From Patulibacter sp. (GTDB taxonomy: Bacteria > Actinomycetota > Thermoleophilia > Solirubrobacterales > Solirubrobacteraceae), in contig NZ_JAURWA010000151.1 of NCBI RefSeq assembly GCF_030655195.1, positions 1-55,803 on the forward strand: a stretch of 55,803 bases of DNA. Reading direction: 5' to 3'. How positions within the stretch are numbered: the first letter of the stretch is position 1; every line of letters begins with the position of its first letter. Of this stretch, positions 29,510-37,251 are shown piece by piece. The notes under the pieces were generated by a model. That model saw only the letters and a program-made list of their open reading frames with translations. It ran no database searches and was not told the DNA's origin. The position numbers and the translations under genes were made by a program.

Positions 29510-30064
29510 TCAGCCGCGCGGCGGCGGTCGGAGGGGGAGGTCGAGGTCGACGTCCAGCCCGAGGTCGAGGTCGAGATCCGCGGCGTCCGGCCCCTGGCGA
29601 CGGCGGTTCTCGGGTGGATCCTCGATCCGCTCGCGCAGCCCGACGATCGCCGCGGCGATGCCGGCGCGCTCGTCGTCGTCGGGGTGCCCCCGCAGGTGGC
29701 GCTCGGCCTCGGCCAGATGATCGCGGGCCCGCCGGTCGTCACCGAGCCGCCGGAAGCCCTCGCCGAGGTTCAGGTGCAGCGACGGGTAGAACGTCCGCAC
29801 GCTGACGCCGTCGACCCCGCCCGCCTCGGCGGCGGCGTCCGCGGCGCGGAGGGCGACCAGGTCCCAGTGGACCTGCTCGGCGGGGTCGTCCTGGGCGTCG
29901 GCGGTCACGTGGGCGACCCAGACGCGGTGCATCGGGTCCTCGTCCCCGGCGTCGTCCAGCGCGGCCCAGAGGCGGTCGTAGACCTCGCGGGCCCCGGCGC
30001 GGTCGCCCTGGAGCAGCAGCCGCTGGCCCTCGAACGCGCGCCGCATGACGGGGTCGCCGTTCAT
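29510..30064 (-). CDS. TPR-like helical protein
   Basis: 184 residues of alpha-helical repeats. RRAFEGQRLLLQGDRAGAREVYDRLWAAL and LHLNLGEGFRRLGDDRRARDHLAEAERHL have TPR spacing (Ala/Gly/Tyr positions). The C-terminus is Asp/Leu repetitive (DLDLDLGLDVDLDL), a short low-complexity tail. No signal peptide, so probably cytoplasmic scaffold. Partner unknown; co-directional with the YmdB-like gene. ATG 30064 divergent from hemB. Confidence 0.7.
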   Translation of the reverse strand: MNGDPVMRRAFEGQRLLLQGDRAGAREVYDRLWAALDDAGDEDPMHRVWVAHVTADAQDDPAEQVHWDLVALRAADAAAEAGGVDGVSVRTFYPSLHLNLGEGFRRLGDDRRARDHLAEAERHLRGHPDDDERAGIAAAIVGLRERIEDPPENRRRQGPDAADLDLDLGLDVDLDLPLRPPPRG

Positions 30065-30183
30065 CGTCCGTCCTCCCCGCGCCGCTCCATCGACCGGACG
30101 GTAGGCCCCGGTCCGGACGGCGGGGAGCGCCCGCGTCGGCCGTCCCCCTCGCCCGCCAGGCCTGCCCGCCCCGGCCGTCGTCC

Positions 30184-30189
30184 TACGAT
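30184..30189 (+). promoter_or_regulatory. hemB -10 element (leaderless)
   Basis: TACGAT, 6 bases before the hemB ATG, so transcription probably starts at the start codon. The same hexamer recurs at 31514, 34668 and 41043. Confidence 0.5.
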
Positions 30190-30195
30190 GCAGCG

Positions 30196-31173
30196 ATGGC
30201 CTTCCCGCGCTCCCGACCCCGCCGTCTGCGGCGCACCCCCGCCCTGCGCGCGATGGTGCGGGAGACGTCGCTGCGTCCGGAGCAGCTCGTCCTGCCGATG
30301 TTCATCGGCGAGGGGCAGGACGGCCCGGTGCCGATCGAGGCGATGCCGGGGGTCGTGCGACACACGGTCGACGGAGCGGTGCGGGCGGCGCGCGAGGCGG
30401 CAGCCGCGGGTGTCGGCGGCGTGATGCTCTTCGGCATCCCGCTCCACAAGGACCACGAGGGGTCGGGCGCCTGGGACGACGACCAGGTGGTCCAGCGGGC
30501 CAGCCGCGAGATCCGCGCGCAGGTCGACGGCCTGACCGTCGGGGCCGACCTGTGCCTGTGCGAGTACACCGACCACGGGCACTGCGGGCTGCTCGACGAC
30601 CACGGCCACGTGCTGAACGACGAGAGCCTGGAGCTGCTGGCCCGCGCCGCGGTGTCGCAGGCCGCCGCCGGCGCGGAGGTCCTCTACCCCTCCGACATGA
30701 TGGACGGCCGGATCGGCGCGGTCCGCGACGCCCTCGACGCGGCGGGCCACCAGGACGTCGTGATCGTCGCGCACTCGGGCAAGCTCGCCTCGTCGTACTA
30801 CGGCCCGTTCCGCGAGGCCGCGGGCTCCACGCCCGCGTTCGGCGATCGCCGCAGCTACCAGATGGATCCCGCCAACGGCGACGAGGCGATCCGCGAGGCC
30901 CGGCAGGACGTCGAGGAGGGCGCGGACATGATCATGGTCAAGCCCGCCGGCCCCGCGCTGGACCTGGTGCGCCGCACCCGCGACGCCGTCGACGTCCCCG
31001 TCGCCGGGTACCAGGTCAGCGGCGAGTACTCGATGATCAAGGCCGGCGCCGCGGCGGGCTACGTCGACGAGGCGCTGGTCTCCATGGAGTCCCTCCTCGC
31101 GATCCGTCGCGCCGGCGCGAGCGTCATCGCCACGTACTTCGCGGTCGACGCGGCCCGCCGCCTGCAGGGCTGA
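30196..31173 (+). CDS. hemB: Porphobilinogen synthase (delta-aminolevulinic acid dehydratase)
   Basis: 325-residue enzyme that condenses two 5-aminolevulinate to porphobilinogen. The zinc-binding Cys triad is in DLCLCEYTDHGHCG (Cys120, 122, 130), so a Zn-dependent form is predicted. Schiff-base lysines are Lys196 in AHSGK and Lys249 in MVKPAGP. YPSDMMDGR and QVSGEYSMIKAGAAAGY are also diagnostic. ATG start sits about 6 bases from a -10, suggesting leaderless mRNA. It heads the tetrapyrrole cluster. Confidence 0.98.
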   Translation: MAFPRSRPRRLRRTPALRAMVRETSLRPEQLVLPMFIGEGQDGPVPIEAMPGVVRHTVDGAVRAAREAAAAGVGGVMLFGIPLHKDHEGSGAWDDDQVVQRASREIRAQVDGLTVGADLCLCEYTDHGHCGLLDDHGHVLNDESLELLARAAVSQAAAGAEVLYPSDMMDGRIGAVRDALDAAGHQDVVIVAHSGKLASSYYGPFREAAGSTPAFGDRRSYQMDPANGDEAIREARQDVEEGADMIMVKPAGPALDLVRRTRDAVDVPVAGYQVSGEYSMIKAGAAAGYVDEALVSMESLLAIRRAGASVIATYFAVDAARRLQG

Positions 31174-31195
31174 CCCGAGCGCGGCGACCGTCGCC

Positions 31196-31498
31196 CGACC
31201 TGCCGGCAGGCCCTGGTGCGGTTCGCGCCGGCGGCGGTCGGCGGCGGGACCCGGACGGCCCGGCCCCCGCGCCGCCCTCCGTCGTCCGCGCCGGTGGCGG
31301 TCGCCGGTGGGACCCGGACGGCCCGGCCGTGGGGAACCGACGCTCCCGCCCCGGAGCCGTTCTGGCGCGGCCGACGCCCCGACCTGCCGGCAAGCCCTGA
31401 TGCGGTTCGCGCCGGTGGCGGTCGGCGGCGGGACCCGGACGGCCCGGCCGTCGGGAACCGACGCTCCCGCGTCGGATTCGTCCTGGCGCGAACCGCAC
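31196..31498. repeat. Imperfect tandem repeats between hemB and the siroheme-decarboxylase-like gene
   Basis: The 371-base gap (31174-31544) holds a 70-base unit at 31196-31265 and 31380-31449 (3 differences), and a 63-base unit at 31287-31349 and 31408-31470 (3 differences), so the shared core occurs three times. An inverted copy of TGCGGTTCGCGCC (31217-31229, 31401-31413) lies at 31485-31497. Frames through it give Arg/Pro/Gly-rich junk, so I treat it as non-coding. The rest of the gap is the promoter of the next gene. Confidence 0.8.
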
Positions 31499-31513
31499 CC
31501 CCCTCCTCGTCCG

Positions 31514-31519
31514 TACGAT
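31514..31519 (+). promoter_or_regulatory. -10 of the siroheme-decarboxylase-like gene
   Basis: TACGAT, followed by a short leader with TGAGGAG ribosome binding site (31533-31539) 5 bases before the ATG. Confidence 0.45.
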
Positions 31520-31544
31520 GGATGGATCGACCTGAGGAGCCCGC

Positions 31545-32636
31545 ATGGCCACCAGTGACAAGACGGCTGTCCCGAAGATCCGCAGCCGGAAGGACGGCGC
31601 CGCCGTCCCCTTGGACGCGACGGACAAGTCGCTGATGAACACCCTGCAGGGCGCCTTCCCGCTGGTCCCGCGCCCGTACGCCGAGATCGCGACGGTCGTC
31701 GGCATCTCCGAGGACGAGGTCCTGGCGCGCACCCAGCGCCTGGAGAAGGACCGGATCATCCGGCAGGTCACCCCGATCTACGACACCCGCGCGTTCGGCT
31801 ACGGCTCGATGCTCGTGGCGGCGAAGGTCGACGCCGAGAACCCGTGGCGTCCGGCGAAGGTCATCAACGACCACCCGGGCGTGTCGCACAACTACCTGCG
31901 CAACCACGACTTCAACATGTGGTTCACGCTGGCGGTCGAGGAGGACTCCAAGCTCGGCCTGCAGGGCACCCTCGACGTGCTGCAGGAGCTCACCGGCGCG
32001 GAGTCGATCCGTCAGCTGCCGACGCTCCAGCTGTTCAAGATCCGCATGGACCTCGACATGGCCGGCGACACGAAGGACCTCGCCACGGCCGGCGTGGCCG
32101 TCGCCCCGGCCGAGACCGAGCGCCAGCCCTACGACGAGTTCGACAAGAAGGTCGTGCGCGAGACCCAGGGCTCGCTGCCGATCGTGCAGGAGCCGTTCGC
32201 GCCCGCCGCGAAGGCCCTGGGCATCTCCCAGGAGGCGCTGCTCGAGCACCTCGAGGGGATGACGGAGCGCAAGCTCCTGCGCCGCGTCGCCGCGATCCTC
32301 TTCCACCGTCGCGCGGGCTTCTCCGCCAACGGCATGGGCGTGTGGCAGGTCGACCCGGACCGCATCGAGGAGATCGGCATCCGGATGGCCGCCTACCGCG
32401 GCATCTCGCACTGCTACCAGCGGCCGACGTACGCGGACTGGAAGTACCAGGTCTTCACGATGGCCCACGGGCGCTCCAAGGAGGAGTGCGACGCGATCCT
32501 CGACGCGATCGCCAACGAGGTCCCCGGCATCGAGGACCGCTCGACGCTGTACAGCTCGACCGAGTTCAAGAAGATCCGGCTGCAGTACTTCACCGAGCAG
32601 TTCAAGGACTGGGAACGCCAGAACGCCGGGGTCTGA
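31545..32636 (+). CDS. Tandem AsnC-like protein, siroheme decarboxylase (AhbA/AhbB, NirDL)-like fusion
   Basis: 363 residues containing two AsnC/Lrp-like units. Unit 1 (about 24-180): LDATDKSLMNTLQGAFPLVPRPY, helix-turn-helix AEIATVVGISEDEV, then HNYLRNHDFNMWFTL. Unit 2 (about 195-355): QGSLPIVQEPFAPAAKALGIS, then GISHCYQRPTYADW and KYQVFTMAHGRSKEEC. SHCYxRP followed by W-x-Y-x-x-x-T-M-x-H is the signature of siroheme decarboxylases, which make didecarboxysiroheme for alternative heme or heme d1. A plain Lrp regulator would carry one unit and lack this. Placement between hemB and hemL supports tetrapyrrole work, either as enzyme or heme sensor. Confidence 0.8.
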   Translation: MATSDKTAVPKIRSRKDGAAVPLDATDKSLMNTLQGAFPLVPRPYAEIATVVGISEDEVLARTQRLEKDRIIRQVTPIYDTRAFGYGSMLVAAKVDAENPWRPAKVINDHPGVSHNYLRNHDFNMWFTLAVEEDSKLGLQGTLDVLQELTGAESIRQLPTLQLFKIRMDLDMAGDTKDLATAGVAVAPAETERQPYDEFDKKVVRETQGSLPIVQEPFAPAAKALGISQEALLEHLEGMTERKLLRRVAAILFHRRAGFSANGMGVWQVDPDRIEEIGIRMAAYRGISHCYQRPTYADWKYQVFTMAHGRSKEECDAILDAIANEVPGIEDRSTLYSSTEFKKIRLQYFTEQFKDWERQNAGV

Positions 32637-32718
32637 CCCGGGCCGGCCGCGCGGGCGTCCTCCCGTCGGCCGGCCGCGTCCGCTGCGCCCACACCCGCTC
32701 TCCCGAGGACCCCGACCC

Positions 32719-34002
32719 GTGCCGATCTCCCTCACCGACGCCAAGTCCGCCGAGCTCTTCGCCCGCGCCCGCCGGGTGCTCCCCGGCGGCGTGAACTCCC
32801 CGGTCCGCGCGATGCGCTCGATCGGGCGCGACCCGCTGTTCGTCGAGCGCGCACGCGGGGTCGACCTCGTCGACGTCGACGGCAACCGCTACGTCGACTG
32901 GGTCTGCTCCTGGGGCCCGCTGATCCACGGGCACGCGCACCCGGACATCCTCGCCGCGATCCACCACGCCGCCGCCGCGGGGACCACCTTCGGCGCCCCG
33001 ACGCTCGCCGAGGTCGAGATCGCGGAGGAGATCGCCTCCCGCGTGCCGTCCGTCGAGATGCTGCGGATGACCTCGTCGGGCACCGAGGCCTCGATGAGCG
33101 CGATCCGGCTCGCCCGCGCCGCGACCGGCCGCGACGTGATCGTCAAGTTCGCCGGGCACTACCACGGGCACGTGGACGGGCTCCTCGCGGACGCCGGCTC
33201 CGGGCTGGCCACGCAGGGCATCCCCGCCTCGGCCGGCGTCCTCGCCTCGGCGACCGCCGCGACGATCGTCGTCCCCTGGAACGACCGCGAGGCCGTGACC
33301 GCCGCACTCCGGGAGCACGAGGTCGCTGCGCTCGTCTGCGAGCCCTACCCCGGCAACATGGGCCTCGTGCCCCCTGCGGACGGCTTCCTGGCCTTCCTCC
33401 GGGAGCAGACGGAGGAGCACGGCGCGCTCCTGGTCTTCGACGAGGTCATCAGCGGGTTCCGCGTCGGTCCCGGCGGCGCCCAGGAGCGCGAGGGCGTCAC
33501 GCCCGACCTCACGGTGATGGGCAAGGTCCTCGGCGGCGGGCTCCCGGCCGCGGCGTTCGGCGGCTCCCGCGAGCTGATGGAGCGCCTCGCGCCGCTGGGC
33601 GACGTGTACCAGGCGGGGACGCTGTCTGGCAATCCCCTGGCGGTCGCGGCCGGCCTCACGAGCCTGCGGATGCTCGACGACGCCGCATACGCCCGGATCG
33701 ACGAGACGACCACGGCGCTCGCCGGCGGGCTGCGGGAGGCCGCCGGCGACCGGCCGGTCCAGGTCGTCAGCGTCACCGGCCTCGTCACCGTGTTCTTCAG
33801 CCCGACGCCGATCACGGACTACGACGAGGCGAAGGCGTGCGACACCGAGGCCTACGGGCGGTGGTGCCGCGGGCTCCTCGCCCGCGGGATCTACGCACCC
33901 CCGTCCCAGTTCGAGGCGATGTTCGTGTCGCTCGCCCACGAGCCCGAGCACGTGAAGCTGACGGTCGAGGCCGCCGCCGCCGCGTTCGAGAGCGCCTGGT
34001 GA
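32719..34002 (+). CDS. hemL: Glutamate-1-semialdehyde 2,1-aminomutase
   Basis: 427-residue PLP enzyme converting glutamate-1-semialdehyde to 5-aminolevulinate in the C5 pathway. Motifs: PGGVNSPVRA, SSGTEASMSAIRLAR, AGHYHGHVDGLL, FDEVISGFR and PLP Lys269 in MGKVLGGGLP. GTG start; 82 bases after the siroheme-decarboxylase-like gene. The stop overlaps the next gene's GTG (GTGA). The C5 partner hemA is not in the window. Confidence 0.98.
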   Translation: MPISLTDAKSAELFARARRVLPGGVNSPVRAMRSIGRDPLFVERARGVDLVDVDGNRYVDWVCSWGPLIHGHAHPDILAAIHHAAAAGTTFGAPTLAEVEIAEEIASRVPSVEMLRMTSSGTEASMSAIRLARAATGRDVIVKFAGHYHGHVDGLLADAGSGLATQGIPASAGVLASATAATIVVPWNDREAVTAALREHEVAALVCEPYPGNMGLVPPADGFLAFLREQTEEHGALLVFDEVISGFRVGPGGAQEREGVTPDLTVMGKVLGGGLPAAAFGGSRELMERLAPLGDVYQAGTLSGNPLAVAAGLTSLRMLDDAAYARIDETTTALAGGLREAAGDRPVQVVSVTGLVTVFFSPTPITDYDEAKACDTEAYGRWCRGLLARGIYAPPSQFEAMFVSLAHEPEHVKLTVEAAAAAFESAW

Positions 34003-34619
34003 GTCCCGGGGCGGCCGGCACGCCGGTCCTGGCCCGGCTCGCCGCGGCGCTCCGCGAGGAGGGCGGCCTGCCCCCCGAGGTCGTCCACGACCCCCTGCCG
34101 GACGCCGACGACCGGATCGGCCGGGCCGTGGCCGACGGTCCGCGCGCGGCCGACGTCGGCCCCGCCCTGTCCCTGGCGGCCGAGGCCACCCGCGAGGCCG
34201 AGCTGCTCCACCACGCTCCCGAGCACGCGCGCGTCGTGCGGACGGACGACCGCGACCTCGCCCTGCTGGCCGGCGACCGCCTGTACGCCCTCGGGCTCGA
34301 GCGGCTCGCGGTCGGGGGATGGACCGACGAGGTCGCGATCCTGGCCGACGTCGTCGCGCTGGTCGCCCGCCTCCACGGCCCCCCGGCCATGGCCATCGGC
34401 CCCGCGTCCGACGGTGAGGAGGCGGGCGGCACGGGGGCCCCGGACGAGGCCGCCGCGCGCACCACGGTCCTCTGGAGCGCCGCCGCGGCCGCTCTCGGCG
34501 GAGGTGCGGGATCTCGTGCAGCGGTACTCCTCCGGGACGTCCGCGACGGCGGACTGCCAGATTCCAACGCCCTAACCGCGGTCTCGGCCGCCTCGCCCGA
34601 CGGGCCGCCCGAGCACTAG
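33999..34619 (+). CDS. Hypothetical all-alpha protein
   Basis: 206 residues, not recognised. Rich in Ala, Leu, Asp and Arg with an all-helical look. The segment LLAGDRLYALGLERLA vaguely resembles the LxGDxLxxxA helix of polyprenyl synthases, but DDxxD motifs are absent. No signal peptide or membrane helix. The GTG start overlaps hemL, so the product is probably translated with it. It could assist heme synthesis or the quinol reductase that follows; nothing in the sequence decides. Confidence 0.7.
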   Translation: MSPGAAGTPVLARLAAALREEGGLPPEVVHDPLPDADDRIGRAVADGPRAADVGPALSLAAEATREAELLHHAPEHARVVRTDDRDLALLAGDRLYALGLERLAVGGWTDEVAILADVVALVARLHGPPAMAIGPASDGEEAGGTGAPDEAAARTTVLWSAAAAALGGGAGSRAAVLLRDVRDGGLPDSNALTAVSAASPDGPPEH

Positions 34620-34667
34620 CACGCCGAGCGGACTCCAAGGACGGATCGCGATTGGGGCCCGGGCAGG

Positions 34668-34673
34668 TACGAT
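34668..34673 (+). promoter_or_regulatory. qcr operon -10 element
   Basis: TACGAT, with a leader of about 42 bases and GCAGGAG (34707-34713) before the GTG start of the Rieske gene. Confidence 0.4.
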
Positions 34674-34721
34674 CCGCCGGTCCTCACGCTTCCCTCGTGG
34701 GACGACGCAGGAGCCTCACAC

Positions 34722-35393
34722 GTGTCAGACCGACGCCCAGCGCAGAGCAAGTACACCATCGACCGCGGAATCCCCGGAGCCTTCGAGGGGGAGACCGTCA
34801 CGCGTCGCCGCCTCATGGTGTTCGCGGCCAACGCCACAGCGGGGGTCGCCATCGGCGGCGTCGCGCTCGCGGCGACCGGATTCGCGGTCGGCCAGCCGTT
34901 CGTGGAGGTGGACACGGGCTGGCACGACGTCGGCCCGCTGGACGAGATCCCGGACGACACGTACGTGCCCCGCGTCATCACCCTCGACCCGAAGACGGGT
35001 CAGGTCGGCAAGTCCACCGCCTACCTGCGCAAGCGCAACGGCACCGTGGACAAGGAGCCCGCCGACAAGTGGAACCAGGTCATCGCGATCTCGTCCCGCT
35101 GCATGCACATGGGCTGCCCCGCCCGGTACGTGCAGGCCGCGAAGAACTTCGTGTGCCCGTGCCACGGCGGCGTCTACGACTTCCGCGGCGAGGTCGCCGC
35201 CGGCCCGCCGGTGCGTCCGCTCGACCGCTTCTACACCCGCGTCGTCGACGGCCGGGTGCAGGTCGGCAAGCGCTTCTCGGTCAACTCGCAGATCGAGCGC
35301 TTCTCCCCGCGTCCGCCCGGCCAGCCGCTCGACGGCATCGGGCAGTACCTCTTCCCGTCGCGCCCGACCCAGCGCAAGATCCCGGGCACCTGA
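34722..35393 (+). CDS. qcrA: Menaquinol-cytochrome c reductase, Rieske iron-sulfur subunit
   Basis: 223-residue Rieske protein. A twin-arginine-like segment TRRRLMVFAANATAG (28-42) and one transmembrane helix anchor it. The [2Fe-2S] ligands are CMHMGC (127-132, Cys and His) and CPCHGG (145-150). It takes electrons from menaquinol and passes them to the cytochrome c domain of the complex. GTG start with GCAGGAG ahead. qcrB starts 4 bases after the stop. tatA and tatC nearby suit export of this folded protein. Confidence 0.96.
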   Translation: MSDRRPAQSKYTIDRGIPGAFEGETVTRRRLMVFAANATAGVAIGGVALAATGFAVGQPFVEVDTGWHDVGPLDEIPDDTYVPRVITLDPKTGQVGKSTAYLRKRNGTVDKEPADKWNQVIAISSRCMHMGCPARYVQAAKNFVCPCHGGVYDFRGEVAAGPPVRPLDRFYTRVVDGRVQVGKRFSVNSQIERFSPRPPGQPLDGIGQYLFPSRPTQRKIPGT

Positions 35394-35397
35394 TCTC

Positions 35398-36201
35398 ATG
35401 GCGAAGCTGAAGCTCCTCCCCTCGCTGCCCGTCGGGCTGCGGGCACCGACCCGGCCGGGCGATCCGGTCGAGAAGAAGGGCCCGATCGGTCACGCCCAGG
35501 ACGCCGGCATCCACGCCGTCGACTGGGTGGACGAGCGCACGTCCCTCTCGGGCACGATGCGCTGGGTCATGTTCCGGCCGATCCCCAAGGGGACGAACTG
35601 GTTCTACACCCTGGGCACGGCCACGATGGTGGCCTTCATCAACCAGGTCATCACGGGCATCGTGCTCGGCATGTACTACGAACCGTCCGCCACCCGCGCG
35701 TACGAGTCGATGAAGTACATCAACAACGAGGTCTTCCTCGGCGAGTTCGTGCACGGCATGCACCGCTGGGGCTCCACCGTGATGGTGGTGCTGATCTTCC
35801 TGCACATGGCCAGGACGTTCTTCTTCGGCGCGTACAAGTACCCGCGTGAGCTGAACTGGGTCATCGGCGTCGTCCTGCTCGTCCTGACGATGCTGATGTC
35901 GGTGACCGGCTACCTGCTGCCGTTCGACCAGCGCGCCTACTGGGCGTCGGTCGTGGCCATGAACATCGCGGGCAACGCGCCGATCGTCGGGCCGTTCACG
36001 CCGGACATCGCGCTCGGCGGACCGGACGTCACCACGCTGACGCTGTCCCGCTTCTACCTGATCCACATGATGATCATCCCGGGCGCCCTGATCGGCCTGA
36101 TCGGCGCGCACCTCTACCTGGTGATCAAGCTGGGTACCACCGCCCCCCCGTGGGTCCGGGCTGACAAGGTCAGCGCCGGCCTGAAGGAGCACCAGGAATG
36201 A
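35398..36201 (+). CDS. qcrB: Cytochrome b6-type subunit of menaquinol reductase
   Basis: 267-residue cytochrome b N-terminal part with four transmembrane helices. Heme ligands are His122 and His136 (14 apart) and His223 and His238 (15 apart). The 15-residue spacing in the second pair is the cytochrome b6 type rather than bc1 type. The protein ends before helices E-G, which are on the next gene, as in b6f and Bacillus enzymes. It overlaps the next start by 4 bases (ATGA). Confidence 0.96.
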   Translation: MAKLKLLPSLPVGLRAPTRPGDPVEKKGPIGHAQDAGIHAVDWVDERTSLSGTMRWVMFRPIPKGTNWFYTLGTATMVAFINQVITGIVLGMYYEPSATRAYESMKYINNEVFLGEFVHGMHRWGSTVMVVLIFLHMARTFFFGAYKYPRELNWVIGVVLLVLTMLMSVTGYLLPFDQRAYWASVVAMNIAGNAPIVGPFTPDIALGGPDVTTLTLSRFYLIHMMIIPGALIGLIGAHLYLVIKLGTTAPPWVRADKVSAGLKEHQE

Positions 36202-37022
36202 ACCAGCGCGAGAAGGAGGAGTACCTCCGCGAATACGCCGTCCTGAAGGCGCAGGGGAAGCCGTTCTTCCCCTACATCATCGTCAAGGACGGCGTGATGA
36301 TGATCGTCGTCATCGGGACGATCATGCTGCTCTCGCTGCTCCTGGGCGGCGAGCTGACGGCCAAGGCCGACGCGACGACCACCACCTACGCCCCGCGACC
36401 GGAGTGGTACTACTTCTGGGCGTTCGAGCTGCTGCGCGTCGTCAAGCCGCCGTACCTGGTGGGTCTCGCGACCGTCGGCATCCCGACGATCTCGATCCTG
36501 CTGCTGATCCTGCTCCCGTTCTACGACCGGAACCCGGAGCGGCACCCGCTGCGCCGGCCGATCGCGACGACGACGGGCATCTTCCTCATCGGCGCGATGT
36601 TCTTCCTCTCGTACCTCGGTGCCGAGGCCGGCGCCCCGTCCCGGATCGAGCTCGGGCCGCCCCCTGCGATCCAGGAGGCGGACCAGGCCACGCAGACCAA
36701 GTGGGACCTCGGGCGCAAGCTCGTCGCCCAGAGCTCGTGTGGTGGCTGCCACAAGATCGGTGAGAACGGCAACGACGGCCCCGGGCCGCCGCTGACCGAG
36801 ATCGGCGATCGGCTGAAGGAGGGCGCGATCCGCGAGACGCTGATCAACCCGACCGCGCCGATGCCGTCCTTCGCGGACCTGGGCGCCGACCAGATCGACA
36901 AGATGGCCTTCTTCCTGTCGTCGCTGAAGAGCGGCGGCGAGGACGAGGGTGCGAGCGCCACCGGCGCCGAGGGCGGCGGAGCCGAGTCCGAGGGCGGATC
37001 GGCCCCGAGCAAGGCCCCGTAG
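36198..37022 (+). CDS. qcrC: Cytochrome b subunit IV fused to cytochrome c
   Basis: 274 residues. Helices of subunit IV come first, including the Qo-site motif APRPEWYYFWAFELLR (PEWY at 68-71). After three hydrophobic segments a periplasmic cytochrome c domain binds one heme through CGGCH (181-185); Met222 in APMPSF is the likely sixth ligand. A Gly/Glu/Ser tail follows. This subunit IV-cytochrome c fusion is the Bacillus QcrC layout, unlike the diheme cytochrome cc of mycobacteria. Together with QcrA and QcrB it makes a complete reductase. Confidence 0.94.
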   Translation: MNQREKEEYLREYAVLKAQGKPFFPYIIVKDGVMMIVVIGTIMLLSLLLGGELTAKADATTTTYAPRPEWYYFWAFELLRVVKPPYLVGLATVGIPTISILLLILLPFYDRNPERHPLRRPIATTTGIFLIGAMFFLSYLGAEAGAPSRIELGPPPAIQEADQATQTKWDLGRKLVAQSSCGGCHKIGENGNDGPGPPLTEIGDRLKEGAIRETLINPTAPMPSFADLGADQIDKMAFFLSSLKSGGEDEGASATGAEGGGAESEGGSAPSKAP

Positions 37023-37063
37023 GTCCCGCCCCGGGCGACGTCCCGGAGCGATCGGCAGGACAC

Positions 37064-37095
37064 GGCGTCGGCCGGGCGAGAGCCCGGCCGTCGCC
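37064..37095 (+). terminator. Terminator of the qcr operon
   Basis: 13-base-pair stem with one T-T mismatch, closed by a GAGA tetraloop, 41 bases after the qcrC stop. No T-run; strength and position support termination. Confidence 0.6.
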
Positions 37096-37239
37096 GTCCG
37101 AGGGCCGGGCGTCAGGGGACCATCGCGGCGCCTCGGCCCGGCCCACCCGGGTCCCTGGGGCGTTCGGCGGACGGGGGCCCGGCGGGCCCGTCCCGGTCGA
37201 CGGGCCCGCACCCCGCCTCGCCGGCAGGTGCGGTCCGGC

Positions 37240-37245
37240 TACGCT
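37240..37245 (+). promoter_or_regulatory. -10 of the polyprenyl synthase gene (leaderless)
   Basis: TACGCT, 6 bases before the GTG start at 37252. Confidence 0.45.
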
Positions 37246-37251
37246 CGTCCG

